Shown here in pieces: positions 1 through 9,901 of a DNA stretch of 64,000 nucleotides. A program made the position numbers and the translations under genes. Within the stretch, counting starts at the first letter, position 1. Each line of letters begins with the position of its first letter. The notes under the pieces were generated by a model. It worked only from the letters and a program-made list of their open reading frames with translations, did not search any database and had not been told where the DNA came from. The stretch comes from Clostridia bacterium (GTDB lineage: Bacteria; Bacillota; Clostridia; RUG12999): positions 1-64,000 of the forward strand of contig JAAWTG010000013.1 of the NCBI GenBank assembly GCA_022801925.1, written 5' to 3'.

Positions 1-1
1 G

Positions 2-1372
2 GGCGACGACAGCGGCATGGGGATCGGACAGATCGTCACGGGTGAGGGCCACATGCTCGTCCAGGTTTCCGTGGGCGGAGAAACGCCGGAAAAACCATTG
101 TTTTTGTTGCCGGTTCTGGCAGAAAACGGCGGAACATTCACCGTAGAAACCACAATGCCGGAAACTGCTGCCAGCGGAGCATATGCGGTTTGTGCAACCG
201 CGTATGGCATAAACGGCAAACAAGCAAAAACGATCTATTATGTCAATAAAAACGAACGGGAGGCGCTTATCAGTGCAGTGAATGCGGCCGCAGCGCCGGA
301 AGAAATCATCAGAGAACTGGAGAATCATCGCGGTTTGCTCGGTCTGCCGGAAAACAGCACACTGATTTCACATATTGCCCAGACGGTGTTTGAGCAAAAG
401 CCGTATGCGGATTATGCGGCGTTTACCGCGTTGTTGGAACAGGCACAGACAGTGCTGACGGAATTGAATGCGACCACGTGGGCAGGATATTCGAAGATTC
501 TTTCGGAAAATCCTATCATTTTAAACGGTCATACAGACGAAACATATTATAATAATTTGTCGGCGACAGGCAAAGCGGAGATAAACCGAAAAATCGCGCC
601 GACCGCACCGTTTAAGAGTTTTGCAGCGTTCCGTACCGTGTTTGCACAGGCGGTTGCAGACTATAAAAAAGGATTGGAAAGCGGCAGCAGCGGTGGTGGA
701 AACGGCGGTGGCAGCGGCGGCTCGTCGGGTGGCGGTCGACCGGGTGCGACATCTATCGGACAAGTAACCTTGCCGGACGGCAAAGTTCCGCTTGCGCCGG
801 ATAATAACCCCACAAAACCGGAAAAGGAAGAACGCTTTACAGACCTTACGGCGGCAGAGTGGGCGCGTGACAGTGTGGAGCGTCTCTATGCAGCGGGCGC
901 AATTTCCGCAGCGGCGCAGTTCCGCCCCAATGACAGCGTGACGCGTGAGGAATTTGTAAAACTGATGGTGGAATCGTTCGGACTTACGAAAGGCGCTTCC
1001 GCAACGGAATTTGCAGATGTTGCAGCAGATAGCTGGTATGCGCCGTATGTTGCAGTAGTGCAGTCAATGGGGATTGTGACAGGATACGAGGATGGACGGT
1101 TCGGCGTTGGCGAGCAGATTACGCGGCAGGATATGGCAGTCATGCTCAGCCGTATGCTGGAAATACTTGATGTGAAGTTGTCGGAAGGAAATGCGGAGCC
1201 GTTTACAGACGACGGAGAAATCAGCGGCTATGCGCGCAGCGCCGTATATCTCATGCGGCAAGCAGGCGTTATCAACGGGCATGACGACGGCAGCTTTGGA
1301 CCATTACAAAATGCAAGTCGGGCGCAGGCGGCGAAGGTGCTCTGTGGGCTGCTTGATTTGTTGGCGAGATAG
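2..1372 (+). CDS. SLH-domain surface protein, 5' end outside the window
   Basis: The frame is open from the first bases of the window, so the ATG at 17 is probably internal and the gene starts upstream. The visible part has a beta-rich N-terminal portion, an all-alpha region (about residues 80-215), a Gly/Ser linker (about 223-240), and three C-terminal SLH repeats (about 275-451) with the usual FxD...W..........G....G....F.P...VTREEF pattern. SLH repeats bind pyruvylated secondary cell-wall polymer, so the protein should sit on the cell surface. It lies 14 bp before a second SLH gene and heads a transporter operon. Its SLH block resembles that of the gene at 53308-56235. The ligand is unknown. 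Confidence 0.85.
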   Translation, partial: GDDSGMGIGQIVTGEGHMLVQVSVGGETPEKPLFLLPVLAENGGTFTVETTMPETAASGAYAVCATAYGINGKQAKTIYYVNKNEREALISAVNAAAAPEEIIRELENHRGLLGLPENSTLISHIAQTVFEQKPYADYAAFTALLEQAQTVLTELNATTWAGYSKILSENPIILNGHTDETYYNNLSATGKAEINRKIAPTAPFKSFAAFRTVFAQAVADYKKGLESGSSGGGNGGGSGGSSGGGRPGATSIGQVTLPDGKVPLAPDNNPTKPEKEERFTDLTAAEWARDSVERLYAAGAISAAAQFRPNDSVTREEFVKLMVESFGLTKGASATEFADVAADSWYAPYVAVVQSMGIVTGYEDGRFGVGEQITRQDMAVMLSRMLEILDVKLSEGNAEPFTDDGEISGYARSAVYLMRQAGVINGHDDGSFGPLQNASRAQAAKVLCGLLDLLAR

Positions 1373-1386
1373 GGAGGAGGAAGGCA

Positions 1387-3957
1387 ATGCGATTGTTTGA
1401 AAAATATATATCCATGCTACTGACAGCAATCCTGTGCTTGACATTGATACATGGTTTTCCGGCATTGTCGGCGCCGGTGGAGGACGACACAATAGAAAAG
1501 CTGCAAGCGTTCGGTATTTTGACGCAGGAAGAAACCGGATTGCTGAAATCCAAATCGCCGCTTTCGCGCGGAAACTTTATCCGGTTGATGGTTCGGCTTT
1601 CCGGTATTGAACCGGAGAGCATTGTCGGCGCACAATATACCGCGCCGTTCGGAGATGTAAGCCAAAGTGACGAGAACTATAAATTCCTCTGCACAGCCTA
1701 TGAAATTGGGCTGGCAGAGGGAACCACAGGGGCAATGTTTCGTCCGAACGACCCGGTAACGCGGGACATGGCGGCGAAGCTTCTGGTAACGGTTCTTGGA
1801 TATAAAACATTGGCGGAAATGCAGGGCGGGTATCCAACAGGATATCAGATAGTGGCAAACCAGCTCAAACTATTTGCAGGCTGCGGCAGTTCAACAGAAA
1901 TCACAGGTGCGGTCGCGGCAACGATGATAGAAAATGCTTTAGATGCTCCGGTGTTTCAGGTAAAGACGATAGGAGGCACAAGTGTTACGCTGGACAGTGA
2001 TGCACATGACACGCTTTTGAAGGAACGGTTTCATATCTATCGGACAGACGGCGTGTTGGACGGCACGGAAATCACCACGCTGCTGACAGGCAGCAGTTCG
2101 ATTCGGCAGGGATATGTCACCGTTGACGGTAAAAGTTACGCCGCGGGCAAAACACAGGCGGCGGACTTGCTTGGTTACTCTGTAGCGGCGTATTACCGCG
2201 AGGAACAGGGGGAAGATTGCACATTGGTGTATGTCGCACCGAAGCGGAATAAAAATGAAACGCTTACATTAGATATTGAGGACATTTCCGAGGTTACTGC
2301 GCAAAAGCTGACATATGCGGATGAGGGAGGAAAATTGAGAACCGCAGAGATTTCACGGCTGGCGAGTGTGATTTATAACGGCAAACAAACACCTTTTTCA
2401 TCCTCGTTATTTGAGACGGAATGCGGCAGACTGACGCTGATTGATAATGATAAAGACGGTGCTTATGATGTACTGCTGCTGGACGTATACCGAACCATTG
2501 TTGTTTCCGGTGTTTCTGTTACCACATGTATGGTGACCGATTATCTTGGCGGCGAACCGGTAGAACTGGATGCGGCAAGCAGTGAATATCATCTGCATAT
2601 GACAAGTAACGGGCAAACGATTTCCACGGAAGAATTGGCGCAATGGAATGTGCTTTCCTACGCGGAAGCTATTGGAGAGGGCAAACCGATTAAAACAGTT
2701 TTGGTGAATAAGAAAAGCGTGAACGGAACCGTGAATACGATAAACGAAAGTGATAGGAAAGCCACCATTGAAGGCAAGGAATATGATGTTAGCGATTCTA
2801 TGATGAAAATCCTGAAAGTGGGCGATGAAGGGAATTTCTATATTGACGCGTTTGGACGTGTTGTGGCGTCAAACAGTGAACGCGATATGGTGTATGGGTT
2901 TGTAAAAGCCGGAAAAGAAGGAAATTTGGGCGGCTATATGCTGAAAATATTTACGGAAAACAACCGCTGGGTTGAATTGCCGCTGCGCAGCAAACTGCGG
3001 CTTAACGGTGAAACAGGACGGACAGCGGCAGAGGCATATCGTTTGCTTACGGAAAACGGTACGGTAAAACCACAGTTGGTGACATACCGCGTCAGTGCGG
3101 AACGGGAGATAAGCGAACTGAACACAGCGCAGGAGATTGGGAGCGGAAGCGCGGAAGAAGAAGCGGCAATTCGCGATGGAATATTCCGCAAGTCAATGAC
3201 GTTTACCGCCGTTGTCTACCGGAATATGTCAAGTTCACGTTCGTTTGAAGACTATGCTTGTGTGAAAGATGCAAAGGTGTTCCAGATTCCGCCCCATCCG
3301 GAAAGTGCGCAGGACGATGAATTTTCCGCCGGCGGTGTGGGACTGCTGGTACACGACCGGAGTTACACCAACGTCAATCTTTACGATATGGATGAACTGT
3401 GTTGTGCCAAGGCGTGTACAGTGGATAAAAAGACAACCAATATCAGCAACAGTTCTCCATACATGTTAGTGACGGATATTAACGAGGCGGTCAATGATGA
3501 TGACGAACCTGTTTATGCGCTGCGGGGAATGTATAACGGCAGTATGTCAATGGTTTATACGATAGACAAAACGATTGTGGACTCCAAAAATCTGCGTAAG
3601 GGCGATGTGATACAATTTTCTACCAACGATAATGGTGATGTAGAAAACATTGTGCAGCAGTTCAAAGCGGAGGAGGGCTTTACGCAAAAAGGCATAAAAG
3701 GCAGTGCATATAGTGAGACTACCATGTTGCGCGGACAGGTTGTGAAGGCAAATGCCGCGGAGAAGGAAATGGTGATTGATTATGGTACGCGCAGGGGTGT
3801 GTTTCCCATAACGAGCAAGGCGAAAATCTATCTGTATGACCCGATTCAGAACCGCAGCACCGTGGGTACGGTGAACGACATTGCACAAGGAGATTACATC
3901 TTTTATACAGCACGTTATTTTGATATCAATACTATCGTTATTTTTAAGGAATATTAG
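1387..3957 (+). CDS. SLH-domain surface protein with N-terminal SLH repeats
   Basis: The start ATG follows a GGGAGGAGG ribosome-binding site. Residues 1-28 form a signal peptide (hydrophobic core LLTAILCLTLI, then ALSA). SLH-like repeats follow at about 35-150, including an FRPNDPVTRDMAAKLL block. The remaining 700 residues form a long beta-rich body without a family I can name. It matches the protein at 50405-53290 along its length: VLGY...GGYP.GY after the SLH region, NETL...DI mid-way, DGxYD, and a closing VIFKEY against VVYFK. Both paralogs sit beside another SLH protein and an LplABC-type importer. A cell-wall-anchored glycan-binding scaffold is my inference. Confidence 0.85.
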   Translation: MRLFEKYISMLLTAILCLTLIHGFPALSAPVEDDTIEKLQAFGILTQEETGLLKSKSPLSRGNFIRLMVRLSGIEPESIVGAQYTAPFGDVSQSDENYKFLCTAYEIGLAEGTTGAMFRPNDPVTRDMAAKLLVTVLGYKTLAEMQGGYPTGYQIVANQLKLFAGCGSSTEITGAVAATMIENALDAPVFQVKTIGGTSVTLDSDAHDTLLKERFHIYRTDGVLDGTEITTLLTGSSSIRQGYVTVDGKSYAAGKTQAADLLGYSVAAYYREEQGEDCTLVYVAPKRNKNETLTLDIEDISEVTAQKLTYADEGGKLRTAEISRLASVIYNGKQTPFSSSLFETECGRLTLIDNDKDGAYDVLLLDVYRTIVVSGVSVTTCMVTDYLGGEPVELDAASSEYHLHMTSNGQTISTEELAQWNVLSYAEAIGEGKPIKTVLVNKKSVNGTVNTINESDRKATIEGKEYDVSDSMMKILKVGDEGNFYIDAFGRVVASNSERDMVYGFVKAGKEGNLGGYMLKIFTENNRWVELPLRSKLRLNGETGRTAAEAYRLLTENGTVKPQLVTYRVSAEREISELNTAQEIGSGSAEEEAAIRDGIFRKSMTFTAVVYRNMSSSRSFEDYACVKDAKVFQIPPHPESAQDDEFSAGGVGLLVHDRSYTNVNLYDMDELCCAKACTVDKKTTNISNSSPYMLVTDINEAVNDDDEPVYALRGMYNGSMSMVYTIDKTIVDSKNLRKGDVIQFSTNDNGDVENIVQQFKAEEGFTQKGIKGSAYSETTMLRGQVVKANAAEKEMVIDYGTRRGVFPITSKAKIYLYDPIQNRSTVGTVNDIAQGDYIFYTARYFDINTIVIFKEY

Positions 3958-3971
3958 AGGGGAGAAAAACA

Positions 3972-4934
3972 ATGAAAGCAACTATAACAGCAAATAATAC
4001 AGGAACAGACCTGCGCAAACATTTCTCTCTGAAAACAAAGGTAAAAAACGAACTGTGGCAGAATCGGTATCTCTATCTGCTGGCAATTCCGGTCATTGCT
4101 TATTATGTTCTGTTTTGCTATTTGCCGATGTTTGGTCTGGTGATTGCATTCAAGCAATATGAGCTGGGCAAGGGGATTATGGAAAGCCAATGGGTGGGGC
4201 TGAAATATTTTCAGGAATTTTTCGGTGGCATCTATTTCGGTCGGCTGATGCGAAACACGCTGCTCATCAGCTTTTACAGCATTTTATTTGGGTTTCCGGC
4301 GCCGATTATTTTTGCACTTCTGATGAATGAATTGCGTCAGCGTCGGTTTAAAAAGGTGGTACAGACGGTTACTTATCTGCCGCACTTCATCTCCTTGGTG
4401 GTTATTTGCGGCATGATTGTAGACTTTTTAGCAAGCGATGGTGTTTTAACGCGTATGCTCACGGTGTTTGGCGGACAAAAAACCAACTACGTCGGTGATG
4501 CGCGGTATTTTCGGGCAATCTATGTGATTTCGGATATCTGGCAGGGGATTGGCTGGGGTTCCATTATTTATCTGGCGGCGCTGGCGGGTATCGACCAACA
4601 ACTGTATGAAGCGGCGGTCATTGACGGCGCGGGTCGCTGGAAACAGACGCTTCACATTACGCTGCCGGGCATTCTGCCAACGATTATGATTATGCTGATT
4701 ATGCGCGTGGGACAGATTTTAAGCGTAGGGTATGAGAAGATTATTCTGCTCTATGGAGCGGGAACCTATGAAGTGGCGGACGTTATTTCATCGTATGTGT
4801 ACCGTATGGGAATCGGGCAGTCGCGCTATAGCTTTTCCGCAGCGGTCGGCTTGTTCCAGTCGGTTGTGAATGTGATTCTGTTGGTAGCGGCGAACAAGAC
4901 TTCGCGCCGTTTGAGCGGAACATCATTATTTTAA
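3972..4934 (+). CDS. ABC sugar transporter permease, LplB type
   Basis: This is one of two membrane subunits of a carbohydrate ABC importer (binding-protein-dependent permease superfamily). About six hydrophobic segments are visible, the first near residues 35-58. The EAA loop that contacts the ATPase reads YEAAVIDGAGRWKQ at about 211-225. At 320 residues it has the family's usual length. The partner permease starts 13 bp downstream and the binding protein follows. No ATPase gene is in the locus, as is common for Clostridial CUT1 systems that share an MsmK-type ATPase. It is paralogous to the permease at 58046-59038. Confidence 0.95.
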   Translation: MKATITANNTGTDLRKHFSLKTKVKNELWQNRYLYLLAIPVIAYYVLFCYLPMFGLVIAFKQYELGKGIMESQWVGLKYFQEFFGGIYFGRLMRNTLLISFYSILFGFPAPIIFALLMNELRQRRFKKVVQTVTYLPHFISLVVICGMIVDFLASDGVLTRMLTVFGGQKTNYVGDARYFRAIYVISDIWQGIGWGSIIYLAALAGIDQQLYEAAVIDGAGRWKQTLHITLPGILPTIMIMLIMRVGQILSVGYEKIILLYGAGTYEVADVISSYVYRMGIGQSRYSFSAAVGLFQSVVNVILLVAANKTSRRLSGTSLF

Positions 4935-4947
4935 GGGGGATAGAGAG

Positions 4948-5832
4948 ATGGTAATCAAACGTTCTATCGGAGAAAAAGTATTTTCGGTATGTAATATTCT
5001 ATTTATGATTTTGATGATGGTGGTTACGCTCTACCCGTTTTGGTATGTGGTAACATGTTCGTTTTCGGACAGTGCACAGCTGATTGGCGCCCGCGGAATG
5101 ATGATGCTCCCCAAAGGGTTCAGTCTGGCTTCATATCAAGCGGTTCTGCAAAACCCCAATATTTTAACAGGCTACCGTACTACGCTGATTGTCGTGGTGA
5201 TTGGTACCACGCTCAACGTACTGATGACAGCGATTTGTGCGTTTTTGCTGACGCGCAAAAAGTTTGCGCTGCGCGGTGTGATGACATATATGGCGCTGTT
5301 TACCATGTATTTTGGCGGAGGTATGATTCCGACATATCTGGTGGTTTATAAATGGCTGAATCTGGGCGATTCACTATGGGCACTGATTTTACCGGGCGCG
5401 ATTAGTACCTATAACATGATTATCATGCGCACGAATTTTGCGGAAATTCCGGAAAGTTTGGAGGAATCGGCAAAAATTGACGGGGCAAACGATATTTTGA
5501 TTCTGTTCCGTATCATTTTGCCGCTGTCACTGCCGATTATTGCAGTCATGGTTTTGTTTTATGGTGTGGCACATTGGAATGCGTGGTTTAATGCGCTGCT
5601 CTATATCCGTACCCGCGCAAAATATCCGCTGCAACTGGTATTGCGCGAAATTTTGCTCATGAATGATACAAATCAGATGACGGCGGGTGCGGCGGCGTCC
5701 GACCGCTTCTTTCTTGGAGAAAGCATTAGGTATGCAACCATCATTGTAGCGACAGTGCCGATTTTGCTGGTATATCCGTTTATTCAGAAGTATTTTGTAA
5801 CAGGTATTATGATTGGCGCCGTCAAAGGGTAA
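4948..5832 (+). CDS. ABC sugar transporter permease, LplC/YtcP type
   Basis: This is the second membrane subunit of the importer, related to MalG/YtcP proteins. The protein has 294 residues, an N-terminal transmembrane segment at about 12-34, and an EAA loop (LEESAKIDGANDILI) near 170-185. It starts after a GGGGGATAGAG site, 13 bp from the preceding permease, so both should be made in equal amounts. The C-terminus IMIGAVKG is nearly identical in form to VMTGAVKE of the paralog at 59049-59924. Confidence 0.95.
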   Translation: MVIKRSIGEKVFSVCNILFMILMMVVTLYPFWYVVTCSFSDSAQLIGARGMMMLPKGFSLASYQAVLQNPNILTGYRTTLIVVVIGTTLNVLMTAICAFLLTRKKFALRGVMTYMALFTMYFGGGMIPTYLVVYKWLNLGDSLWALILPGAISTYNMIIMRTNFAEIPESLEESAKIDGANDILILFRIILPLSLPIIAVMVLFYGVAHWNAWFNALLYIRTRAKYPLQLVLREILLMNDTNQMTAGAAASDRFFLGESIRYATIIVATVPILLVYPFIQKYFVTGIMIGAVKG

Positions 5833-5865
5833 TGAAACAATTAAAATATAAGGAGGAAAATGAAA

Positions 5866-7422
5866 ATGAAACGTATTTTCACAGTTGCACTTGCATGTGT
5901 ACTTGCAGCAGGAATGCTTTCCGGATGCGGCACAAAACAAACCACAGGCACGGTAGGGGAAACCAAAACATTGACGTATTGGACAACGTTGAATGCAGGG
6001 GTTAGCACATCATTGCAATCGTTGGGAGATGTGGCAATGTTTCAGGAACTGGAAAAACGCTCCGGTATCCATATTGATTTTATTCATCCGCCGACCGGAC
6101 AGGAAACAGAGCAATTCAGTCTGATGATTGCTTCACGTGAATTTCCTGATATGATTGCTTATAATTGGATTTCCTATCCCGGCGGGCCTGATAAGGCAAT
6201 TAACGACAATGTGATTGTAGCGTTGAACGACTATGTGGATTCTGACGCGCCGAATTTTAAGAAGTTGGTAACGCAAGATATGTATGCAAAGGGAAGCAAA
6301 ACGGACAGCGGAAAATACTTTGGATTTCCGGCATTTAATATAGGAGACGCTCGTGTTTTTGGTGGTCTTTGTTTGCGGGGCGATTGGCTCAAAGAGCTAA
6401 ACCTCTCCGTACCGGAGACAATTGAGGAATGGGATACTGTTTTGCGTGCGTTTAAGGAGAAGAAAGGCGCAACTGCCGCATTGACCGGCAACACAGCTTC
6501 TCTTACCGGTCGGAATGGATTTAGCAGTGGTTTTGATGTGGGAACGCGTTTTTATGTTGATGGCGGAAAAGTAAAATACGGTCCGGCAGAACCGGGATTC
6601 AAAGATTTTTTAGCGCAACTTCATACGTGGTATGCGGACGGTATTTTGGACAATGATTACCCGACAAACAATGCGTCGATTATGGATGCGAAAATTACCA
6701 GCGGGGAATCGGGAGCTAAGTTTTGTTATATTGGCGGAGATATCAGCAGATATATGAAGCTGATGGAAGAAAAAGATCCGAATTATGAATTGGTGGCAGC
6801 GCCTTATCCGTCTGTCGAGAAAGGAAAAGCACCGCGTTTTATGCTGTTAGAAGATGACGTTCAGGCGCCGTTTTTGGCAATCACCACGGCATGCGCCGAT
6901 GTAAAAACAGCGGTGAAATGGGTGGATTATTTCTATTCTGAAGAAGGACGCATGTTGGTGAACTTCGGCATTGAGGGAGATACCTACAATATGGTGGATG
7001 GGAAACCGGTTTATACGGATAAAATTCTGCATAGTCCGGAGGGGTATAGCATAAACGAGGCAATGTGCCGCAATTTCCAAGCATCTTACCCAACGACCGG
7101 GCTCAAACAGGATGAAGATTATTTGACACAGTATTATCAATATCCGCAGCAAATTGACGCTTTTCAGCTTTGGGCGAAAAATGTGGAAAGCGGCAGTAAA
7201 ACAAAAATTCCGCAGATAACGCCGCTGTTGGAGGAGTCGGAAGAAATGGCAACGCTCAGTGCGGAAATCCTTACTTATACAGAGGAAATGATTTTAAAAT
7301 TCGTGCAGGGCGCAGAACCGCTTTCCAATTACGAGGCATTTGTTGAAGGGTTAAAGAGACTTAATTTGGACCGCTATTTAGAGTTACAGCAGACTGCCTA
7401 TGACCGCTATCTTGCCCGCTGA
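5866..7422 (+). CDS. Extracellular sugar-binding lipoprotein, LplA type
   Basis: This is the solute-binding component of the importer encoded just upstream. The N-terminus MKRIFTVALACVLAAGMLSGC is a lipoprotein signal with lipobox LSGC, so the mature protein is lipid-anchored outside the membrane. Two in-frame ATGs are possible, at 5860 and 5866. The AGGAGG site ends only 3 bp before the first and 9 bp before the second, so I chose 5866. The body has the GGPDKAI and EEGRMLVNFGIEG patterns of long (about 500-residue) CUT1 binding proteins. It is paralogous to the protein at 56442-58031. The specificity cannot be read; the locus suggests uronate-containing oligosaccharides. Confidence 0.93.
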   Translation: MKRIFTVALACVLAAGMLSGCGTKQTTGTVGETKTLTYWTTLNAGVSTSLQSLGDVAMFQELEKRSGIHIDFIHPPTGQETEQFSLMIASREFPDMIAYNWISYPGGPDKAINDNVIVALNDYVDSDAPNFKKLVTQDMYAKGSKTDSGKYFGFPAFNIGDARVFGGLCLRGDWLKELNLSVPETIEEWDTVLRAFKEKKGATAALTGNTASLTGRNGFSSGFDVGTRFYVDGGKVKYGPAEPGFKDFLAQLHTWYADGILDNDYPTNNASIMDAKITSGESGAKFCYIGGDISRYMKLMEEKDPNYELVAAPYPSVEKGKAPRFMLLEDDVQAPFLAITTACADVKTAVKWVDYFYSEEGRMLVNFGIEGDTYNMVDGKPVYTDKILHSPEGYSINEAMCRNFQASYPTTGLKQDEDYLTQYYQYPQQIDAFQLWAKNVESGSKTKIPQITPLLEESEEMATLSAEILTYTEEMILKFVQGAEPLSNYEAFVEGLKRLNLDRYLELQQTAYDRYLAR

Positions 7423-7484
7423 TGGAATAAATTGGTTCTTGTCCACAGGGGAAGATGTGTGGTAAAATAGCTTAGAGCAGCCGG

Positions 7485-7513
7485 AGCCGGCGTTCATCAG
7501 TTGAGCGCCGGCT
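7485..7513 (+). terminator. Hairpin between binding protein and regulator gene
   Basis: Perfect 8-bp arms AGCCGGCG and CGCCGGCT enclose a 13-nt loop and are followed by TTCTTTG. The U-tract is poor, so it may be a weak terminator or a processing stem. A promoter-like pair (TTGTCC at 7439, TAAAAT at 7463, 18-bp spacer) lies just upstream, which would place the hairpin in the leader of the regulator gene. Confidence 0.5.
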
Positions 7514-7541
7514 TCTTTGTGAAGGGGGAAACAAAAGGAAA

Positions 7542-9758
7542 ATGAAGCGGTTCACTAGCGAGACGATAAAAAAACTGCGGAAAGATGAAAAATTTAAGAA
7601 ATATGCATGGTGGGTCGGCAGTTATTCCGTTGTTATTCTGCTGTCGATTGTAATCAATTTGGCAGGGTATACCAACGCGATTGGCGTGATTGAACAGGAA
7701 CTGGCGAAAACCAATGCTTCCTCTATTGAACATACAAAAAATATTTTTGATAATTATTTACAGGAACTGGATAATATTTCATATAATCTCATTCAGTCTA
7801 ATAGTGTCACACTGCTCAAAAATACGAATATCACGCCGCATAAACGTTCAGAGTATGCTGGTAATCTCGTTCAGGATATTAAAAACAGTGATACAAACAG
7901 CCGAATTTTAAAAAATGCTTATATTATACTGAAAGACCAGGACATTTGTATTGATATTAATGGGATTGTATCGCTGAAAACAGCATATCAAATGTCTTTT
8001 TCAACATATTATGCAACGCAGGAATCGTGGCTGAACGATTTGTTTGATATGTCAATAAGCGGTCTGAAAATTTTGACAGATAAGGAGGGCAATCAACGGT
8101 TATTTTTATGCCGGCGTTACGTGAATCTAAATTTTTCCGTATACCAAGCACAAACAATCGGCATCATGATGGAGATTGATGAAATAAGTGTGAATGAGTT
8201 GTTGGCAACGCTGAAATCGGTGGATGGAGAAGAACTGTATATTGTCTCAAATACAGGGGGAATGTTATTTGCAAGCCAAAAAACGGAGCAATGGCCTTTG
8301 GAGATTTGTGCAAAGGAAGGTACTTGTGTAAAGACTGTGTTTGGGCAAAAACAGGTAATCAGTGTTGTCCGGTCTGACATTGAAGAACTGCAATATGTAC
8401 GAATGCTGCCAAACAGCATCTATTTGAAAAATATTCGTTCGGTACGCATTGCATTTGTATTGTGCTATTTGCTCTGTATCGTTTTTGGTGGGGCGTTGGT
8501 ATGGCTGTTTTCAAGGATAAATGAACGCAATAGACGGCGTATGGAAGAAAAATTGGCAGAACAAAAGTTGTATATGCGTGAGGAGATTCTGCGCCGAATA
8601 CTGGAACGAAAGTTGGATGTACAGCGTGTGGATATGGATTTTCTGGCAGGATATAATCTGCAAATGACAGGCAAGTATTTTGTCGTTTCTGTGATTGACG
8701 CTATCCTACCGGAGGATACCAATGAAGAGGATAACACGGAAGCGCTTAACAAAATTCAGCGGTATCTGGCAGTGTATTTGCCGCCCATGCTAAAGGAGGA
8801 AATTTACACCTATTTCTGCATGGCGAAAAACATGGCGGTTGTTGTTTTTAATTTGCAAAAGGAAACATCAACGTTGCTGACAGTCTGCGGCTTGTTGTCA
8901 CGTTTGCGCAGTAGGCTGCGCGAAGAACTCGGTCTTGATTTCATCTGTGCAGTCAGCGGTATGGCAATTGGGATTGAGGAATTGCCCAAGGCGTTTGATG
9001 AAGCAATAGAAGCAATGAACTCAAGATTCCTTGGACAAAAAGACGCTATCTTTATTTACGATGATGGCAATGAGCTTTCTGACCGTTATGCATACAGCGG
9101 TGAAATGGAACATAAGCTGATGAATTTTCTCACATTGGGTGACAAGAAGAATGCCACGCAGGTGCTCGAAGAAATTTTTTCATATAATGTGACTGTAAAA
9201 CGAATTAACTTGAAAATGCTGCGCGTACTCACATCAGAAATCATCAGCAGTTTGCTGAAAGTTGCAGCACAGATTGACAGCGATGAAAACATTGATTTTA
9301 AAGAACTGTATCTTTTTTCTACGCAGATTTATACTATCAAGCAAGTTGACCAGGCAAAGAACGAAATTTTGAAGTATATCAATCTGCTTTGTGATTTAAG
9401 CGCTAATTATGCTCATACTGTGGGTGACGCTCGCTGTACACAGATTTTAGATTACATTCAAAAAAACTATGCGGACCCGGATTTGAATGTGAATAAAATG
9501 GCAGATGTTTTCGGAATCACAACAGGTTGGATTTCAAAATATTTTAAAGACCAGGTTGGCGGCGGTATGGCGGATTACATTGTTAAATTTCGACTGAAGA
9601 AGGCGAAGGAACAGTTGAAAAATCCAAAGAAAACCATTAAACAGATTGCGGAGGATACAGGTTTTTCCAGTGCAACTGTTTTTCTGCGCGCATTTAAGCG
9701 ATATGAGGGAATTACACCCGGACAATACCGTGAGTTGGCCGGCAGGGAGGAAGACTAA
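7542..9758 (+). CDS. Membrane-anchored AraC-family regulator
   Basis: This is a one-component transcription regulator of the long YesN-like type. A transmembrane segment lies at about residues 23-45, an extracytoplasmic sensory region at about 46-300 (Cache-like in layout), and a second transmembrane segment at about 305-330. A cytoplasmic middle region and a C-terminal AraC double helix-turn-helix (about 640-735, with the GFSSATVFLRAFKR motif) follow. It probably senses a sugar outside the cell and activates the flanking transporter and hydrolase genes. The paralog at 60039-62264 occupies the same place in the second locus. Confidence 0.93.
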   Translation: MKRFTSETIKKLRKDEKFKKYAWWVGSYSVVILLSIVINLAGYTNAIGVIEQELAKTNASSIEHTKNIFDNYLQELDNISYNLIQSNSVTLLKNTNITPHKRSEYAGNLVQDIKNSDTNSRILKNAYIILKDQDICIDINGIVSLKTAYQMSFSTYYATQESWLNDLFDMSISGLKILTDKEGNQRLFLCRRYVNLNFSVYQAQTIGIMMEIDEISVNELLATLKSVDGEELYIVSNTGGMLFASQKTEQWPLEICAKEGTCVKTVFGQKQVISVVRSDIEELQYVRMLPNSIYLKNIRSVRIAFVLCYLLCIVFGGALVWLFSRINERNRRRMEEKLAEQKLYMREEILRRILERKLDVQRVDMDFLAGYNLQMTGKYFVVSVIDAILPEDTNEEDNTEALNKIQRYLAVYLPPMLKEEIYTYFCMAKNMAVVVFNLQKETSTLLTVCGLLSRLRSRLREELGLDFICAVSGMAIGIEELPKAFDEAIEAMNSRFLGQKDAIFIYDDGNELSDRYAYSGEMEHKLMNFLTLGDKKNATQVLEEIFSYNVTVKRINLKMLRVLTSEIISSLLKVAAQIDSDENIDFKELYLFSTQIYTIKQVDQAKNEILKYINLLCDLSANYAHTVGDARCTQILDYIQKNYADPDLNVNKMADVFGITTGWISKYFKDQVGGGMADYIVKFRLKKAKEQLKNPKKTIKQIAEDTGFSSATVFLRAFKRYEGITPGQYRELAGREED

Positions 9759-9847
9759 AGTTAAAATGAAACACATGGGGTTTTCCAACCGAATGAAAGA
9801 CCTTAGAAGCGTTGCACGTATTATAAAGGTTAAAAAGAAAGGAGCGT

Positions 9848-9901
9848 ATGGATATATTTAACCGTAAATATATCATACAAGATGAATTGTGGAAAATATA
9901 A
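9848..9901 (+). CDS. Possible 17-codon leader peptide coupled to the GH88 gene
   Basis: An ATG at 9848 follows the near-ideal site AAAGGAG. It reads 17 codons (MDIFNRKY...WKI) and stops with TAA at 9899-9901, whose last A is the first base of the GH88 ATG at 9901. The GH88 start lacks its own strong ribosome-binding site. The overlap therefore looks like translational coupling, with this small frame delivering ribosomes. The peptide itself has no recognisable function. It could be a leftover of a longer N-terminus, and I have no comparative support. Confidence 0.4.
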   Translation: MDIFNRKYIIQDELWKI

